Assembly (NCBI GenBank): GCA_020344415.1
Contig: CP070825.1
Location: 344,936 to 378,883, forward strand
Length of the DNA stretch: 33,948 nucleotides
Direction: 5' to 3'
Source of the DNA: Candidatus Aminicenantota bacterium
GTDB taxonomy: Bacteria > Acidobacteriota > Aminicenantia > Aminicenantales > Aminicenantaceae
Part shown: piece after piece, positions 31,673-33,948 of the stretch
How the letters are laid out: each line of letters opens with the position of its first letter
How positions within the stretch are numbered: the first letter of the stretch is position 1
Notes under the pieces: generated by a model
The model's input: the letters and a program-made list of their open reading frames with translations, nothing else
What the model was told of the DNA's origin: nothing
The model's database searches: none
Made by a program: the position numbers and the translations under genes

Positions 31673-32788
31673 TTAGTCTCCCCTCCTTGTCTTCTCCTCC
31701 AGGATCTCAACGGCCTTCTTCATCCGGCCTAGATCTGAATGGAGATATTTCATTGTGGTTTCGACCTGGCTATGGCCAAGGATCTTCATCACATCAGCCA
31801 GGCCAACTCCTTTTCCCAGGGCCTCAGAAACCATTATGGTAGATGCGGTATGTCTTATATTGTGGAAGATGAAATCCTGGACTCCGGAGTGTTCTCGGAT
31901 TTTCTTCATAACGGAATCAGCCCAGGATGATTTCATCTGTCCACCTTTCCTTCTCAATGGTATGACATAGCCATTCTTTAATCTCTTATCTCTTAGATCC
32001 TCCAGGATCTCTTTTATTCCTACAGTTAGCGGGATAACTTTTTCTTTCTTTTGTTTCGTCTCTGTGCGTCTCAGGATAATCTTATCGTCCTTGATATTAT
32101 CCCATTTCAAATTAAGGACCTCACCAAGCCTCATTCCGGTATAGAGCAGCAGCAAGATGATCCTTTTGGCGTATTTCTGCAGCATGGCGCCGCCCCGGGC
32201 TTCTTTCTCTACTTCCTCGGCTGCCTCAAGGATCCTAGCGAGCTCCTCGGGGGAGTATTCCCGGCGTTTCTCTTCAATCACATAAGGCTTTACCTCTTTT
32301 ACGGGATTCTCGCCCTTGTAATACCCCTTTTTTATCGCATAGAAATAGAGGGTTTTGAGTAAAGAGAAATAATGATTGATGGTATTCTCAGACCGGTCGT
32401 TCTCTTTCAAGTATCGATCGAGTTTTGTGAAATGGTCTTTTGAGATCTCAGAGAACTTAGGATCCCCCCAAACTTCAGAGACAATACTCAATCTATCCCT
32501 GACAATGCGCCATTCCTTGATTCTCTTGATGTCTCTTTCGTAGCTAACAAATTCCTTTACAATATCAGAAAATTTTATATCCTGTGGCCTCTCAGGTTTT
32601 TCAATCCCATAATACTTAGACCATTGCCGTTTATATTCCTGTTCCCAGAGCCATTGAGCTCGGGCGGGATCCCTAGTCCGGAGAGAAACCCTGACTCTCT
32701 TTTTATCAGGCTTGAAGCCTACGTACTCGTCGAAAAAGTAGTATCCTGTTTGCTTATTTCTGACGGGGCCTTCTCGACGTTTGGGCAT
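31673..32788 (-). CDS. Tyrosine-type site-specific integrase
   Basis: A 371-residue phage-type integrase. An N-terminal arm-binding region of about 60 residues (YYFFDEY, then SLRTRDPARA) precedes a core-binding SAM-like domain (about 70-165) and the catalytic domain. The active-site residues are visible: R220 in TGMRLGE, a Lys in KQKKEKVIPL, H309 and R312 in HNIRHTAST, H339 in LGHSQVETT and the nucleophile Y348. The set is complete, so the enzyme should be active. No clear Shine-Dalgarno lies before the ATG. It points toward the tRNA-Phe gene 427 nt from its 3' end, but the tRNA lies with its 5' end toward the integrase, so the attachment site is not settled. Confidence 0.93.
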   Translation of the reverse strand: MPKRREGPVRNKQTGYYFFDEYVGFKPDKKRVRVSLRTRDPARAQWLWEQEYKRQWSKYYGIEKPERPQDIKFSDIVKEFVSYERDIKRIKEWRIVRDRLSIVSEVWGDPKFSEISKDHFTKLDRYLKENDRSENTINHYFSLLKTLYFYAIKKGYYKGENPVKEVKPYVIEEKRREYSPEELARILEAAEEVEKEARGGAMLQKYAKRIILLLLYTGMRLGEVLNLKWDNIKDDKIILRRTETKQKKEKVIPLTVGIKEILEDLRDKRLKNGYVIPLRRKGGQMKSSWADSVMKKIREHSGVQDFIFHNIRHTASTIMVSEALGKGVGLADVMKILGHSQVETTMKYLHSDLGRMKKAVEILEEKTRRGD

Positions 32789-32824
32789 TTATTATAATTC
32801 TGTCTTATTTTTGATTTATTTATT

Positions 32825-33499
32825 TTATTTTTCTAAGTCAAATTTATTTGAAAGCCTCCTAATGAACACATGATTGTTTATACTGTGATGCATCTCTGAT
32901 GTTTTTGAAATTATGTATTTAATAATATCTACTATCTCATTAGAATCTCGTGCCTGAGGCAATTTTTCATCAAGCATAGTTTCTACTTTTGGTAATATTT
33001 CATCTATTGCTGGGATAACATAATAAGTGCGCTCAGGAGGCTCTAATTTATAAATTTGTATTTTATAATTATCTTTTGAACGTAGCTTAATAAATATTAA
33101 TCCATTATTAAAAACTCCTCCAACGCAAAAATTATTATTTGTCAGGCCAAATTGCTCAAGTTTCTTTTCAATTTTCTTGTGTGTCTTAGTTTTTAGAATT
33201 TTTAAGATAAGTTCTCTCAATATTTTTGCGAAAAACTCAGCATTCTTTTTTTTCATTTTGTGTATTTGTTTTTTAAGTTCCTCGTAAATATCATTAAACA
33301 ATTCTGCGTTTTTTCCAGCGTATCCGACACATATTTTAGGAGTTAATTTTTTTATTTTTCCAGCGTTCTCCGATTTAATTCTTTGGTGAATTTTTCCGCT
33401 ATCAGTTATTTTATATTCAATGGCTCTCCCATCTGATGCAAAAATCATCTCTTTATTATGGTCAAAAAGGTCTATTAGCACTCCAATAATTAGACTCAT
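32825..33499 (-). CDS. Putative HslV/proteasome-like Ntn-hydrolase family protein
   Basis: A 224-residue protein whose first 65 residues read like an HslV or proteasome beta subunit: MSLIIGV in place of (M)TTIVSV, FASDGRA with D23 in place of AGDGQ, then AGKIKKLTPKICVGYAGKNAEL in place of NVKKVRRL...VIAGFAG. Thus S2 (nucleophile after Met removal), D23 and K48 would match Thr1/Ser1, Asp17 and Lys33. The IGSGG loop of HslV is not visible in the second half, and the rest is Lys-rich and AT-rich. AGGAAA stands upstream of the ATG. Base composition differs sharply from the chromosomal genes, fitting horizontal transfer. Peptidase activity is inferred, not shown; a decayed or structural relative is possible. 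Confidence 0.55.
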   Translation of the reverse strand: MSLIIGVLIDLFDHNKEMIFASDGRAIEYKITDSGKIHQRIKSENAGKIKKLTPKICVGYAGKNAELFNDIYEELKKQIHKMKKKNAEFFAKILRELILKILKTKTHKKIEKKLEQFGLTNNNFCVGGVFNNGLIFIKLRSKDNYKIQIYKLEPPERTYYVIPAIDEILPKVETMLDEKLPQARDSNEIVDIIKYIISKTSEMHHSINNHVFIRRLSNKFDLEK

Positions 33500-33602
33500 T
33501 CAGGTTTCCTTTTTTTGATGTTCATTTGCTGAGAATTTTCTCTTTATTTATTCGTCCTCTTTATGAGGCGCTGCTTCGCCTATGGCGTCTATTCATCCCG
33601 GG

Positions 33603-33618
33603 AGGCCAAGGTTGGCCT
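33603..33618. terminator. Hairpin after the tail-fibre gene
   Basis: AGGCCAA-GG-TTGGCCT, a 7-bp stem just past the tail-fibre stop codon (minus strand). It lacks a U-run on the minus strand, so it would stop transcripts weakly or only protect the 3' end. A second hairpin, AGGCG-AAGCAG-CGCCT on the minus strand, lies 40 nt further. Confidence 0.35.
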
Positions 33619-33621
33619 GGC

Positions 33622-33948
33622 TTATTTTTTCTTCTCCAGCTCGGTAATCCTTTCCTTAAGTTCCGCTATAGTCCTCTGCTGGTCTTGGACCACCTTGGTC
33701 AAGACTGCCACCACATCCATTGTATTGATTCCTTTCCTATTCTTTGTAGCTACCAGCTCCGGAACATCCTCTGCAATAAATCCAACATAGTCCTCCTCCA
33801 CATTCTTCTTGTAATTGAATCTCACAGGATTGAGCCCCTCCAATGCTTCAAATGCTTCTTCTGTCCTGAGAGAGGTGATGTTCTCTTTGTATTCTCTGCT
33901 CGATCCAGCTATCCACGCCCCTCCATCGCAATAGGCTCCTCCTACAAT
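33622..33948 (-). CDS. Tail fibre or surface protein, C-terminal S74 intramolecular chaperone domain (partial)
   Basis: The frame is open on the minus strand from the window edge to a TAA at 33622-33624, giving the last 108 residues of a longer protein. The text starts IVGGAYCDGGAWIAGSS, then REYKENITSL, and reaches LEGLNPVRFNYK, VGFIAEDVPELVATK and a C-terminal coiled coil (QQRTIAELKERITELEKKK). This is the peptidase S74 intramolecular chaperone that helps trimeric fibres fold and then cuts itself off; the Ser of the AGSSREYKEN stretch is the likely cleavage residue. Such domains end phage tail spikes and some bacterial surface fibres. The missing part lies to the right of the window. Confidence 0.85.
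   Translation of the reverse strand: MVGGAYCDGGAWIAGSSREYKENITSLRTEEAFEALEGLNPVRFNYKKNVEEDYVGFIAEDVPELVATKNRKGINTMDVVAVLTKVVQDQQRTIAELKERITELEKKK

Overview
The window looks like chromosome of a diderm (Gram-negative-type) bacterium of moderate GC content. It carries TamB, an Omp85/BamA-type barrel, a SurA-like periplasmic protein, a FadL/OmpP1 barrel and two predicted lipoproteins, all of which need an outer membrane. Shine-Dalgarno sites are ordinary GGAGG types, and -35/-10 pairs of housekeeping type are recognisable. No 16S or other phylogenetic marker is present. The gene mix and the many short palindromic repeats would suit an uncultured anaerobic phylum such as Aminicenantes or an Acidobacteria relative, but that is only a guess.

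Layout. 1-7,000: a lipoprotein M3 metallopeptidase, an MFS transporter, a small VOC protein, a zinc-ribbon protein, a UroD-family (not HemE) protein and three small membrane proteins. 7,000-11,100: a promoter and then a tightly packed hslV-hslU-FN3 lipoprotein-FAH hydrolase operon with abutting or overlapping start and stop codons. 11,100-15,700: a talC-type transaldolase, then a three-gene biotin-dependent acyl-CoA carboxylase (carboxyltransferase, biotin carboxylase, biotin carrier), closed by a palindromic terminator-like repeat. 15,850-22,700: an envelope-biogenesis cluster, tamB, an Omp85 protein with about seven POTRA repeats, and a SurA-like chaperone without a PPIase domain. 22,975-27,450: fabD, a convergent pgsA, and mutS. 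27,450-31,000: an acidic hypothetical, a NifU C-terminal-domain protein, a FadL-like porin and galU.

31,170 to the end: a tRNA-Phe(GAA) gene, then what looks like the edge of an integrated element. It has a tyrosine integrase with a translationally coupled small protein, an AT-rich gene resembling the HslV/proteasome Ntn-hydrolase family, and the C-terminal part of a phage-type tail fibre with an S74 intramolecular chaperone domain that runs off the window edge.

Intergenic DNA is unusually rich in short dispersed repeats. I see five copies of a GGGGACAGTCCCC palindrome, paired units of about 27 nt shared by two gaps, a 118-bp MITE-like element flanked by TA, an element of about 212 bp with 14-bp inverted ends whose end recurs at the window start, and at least two further repeat families. 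The strongest candidates for something new are the element-borne HslV-like protein, the seven-POTRA Omp85/TamB cluster and the repeat families.
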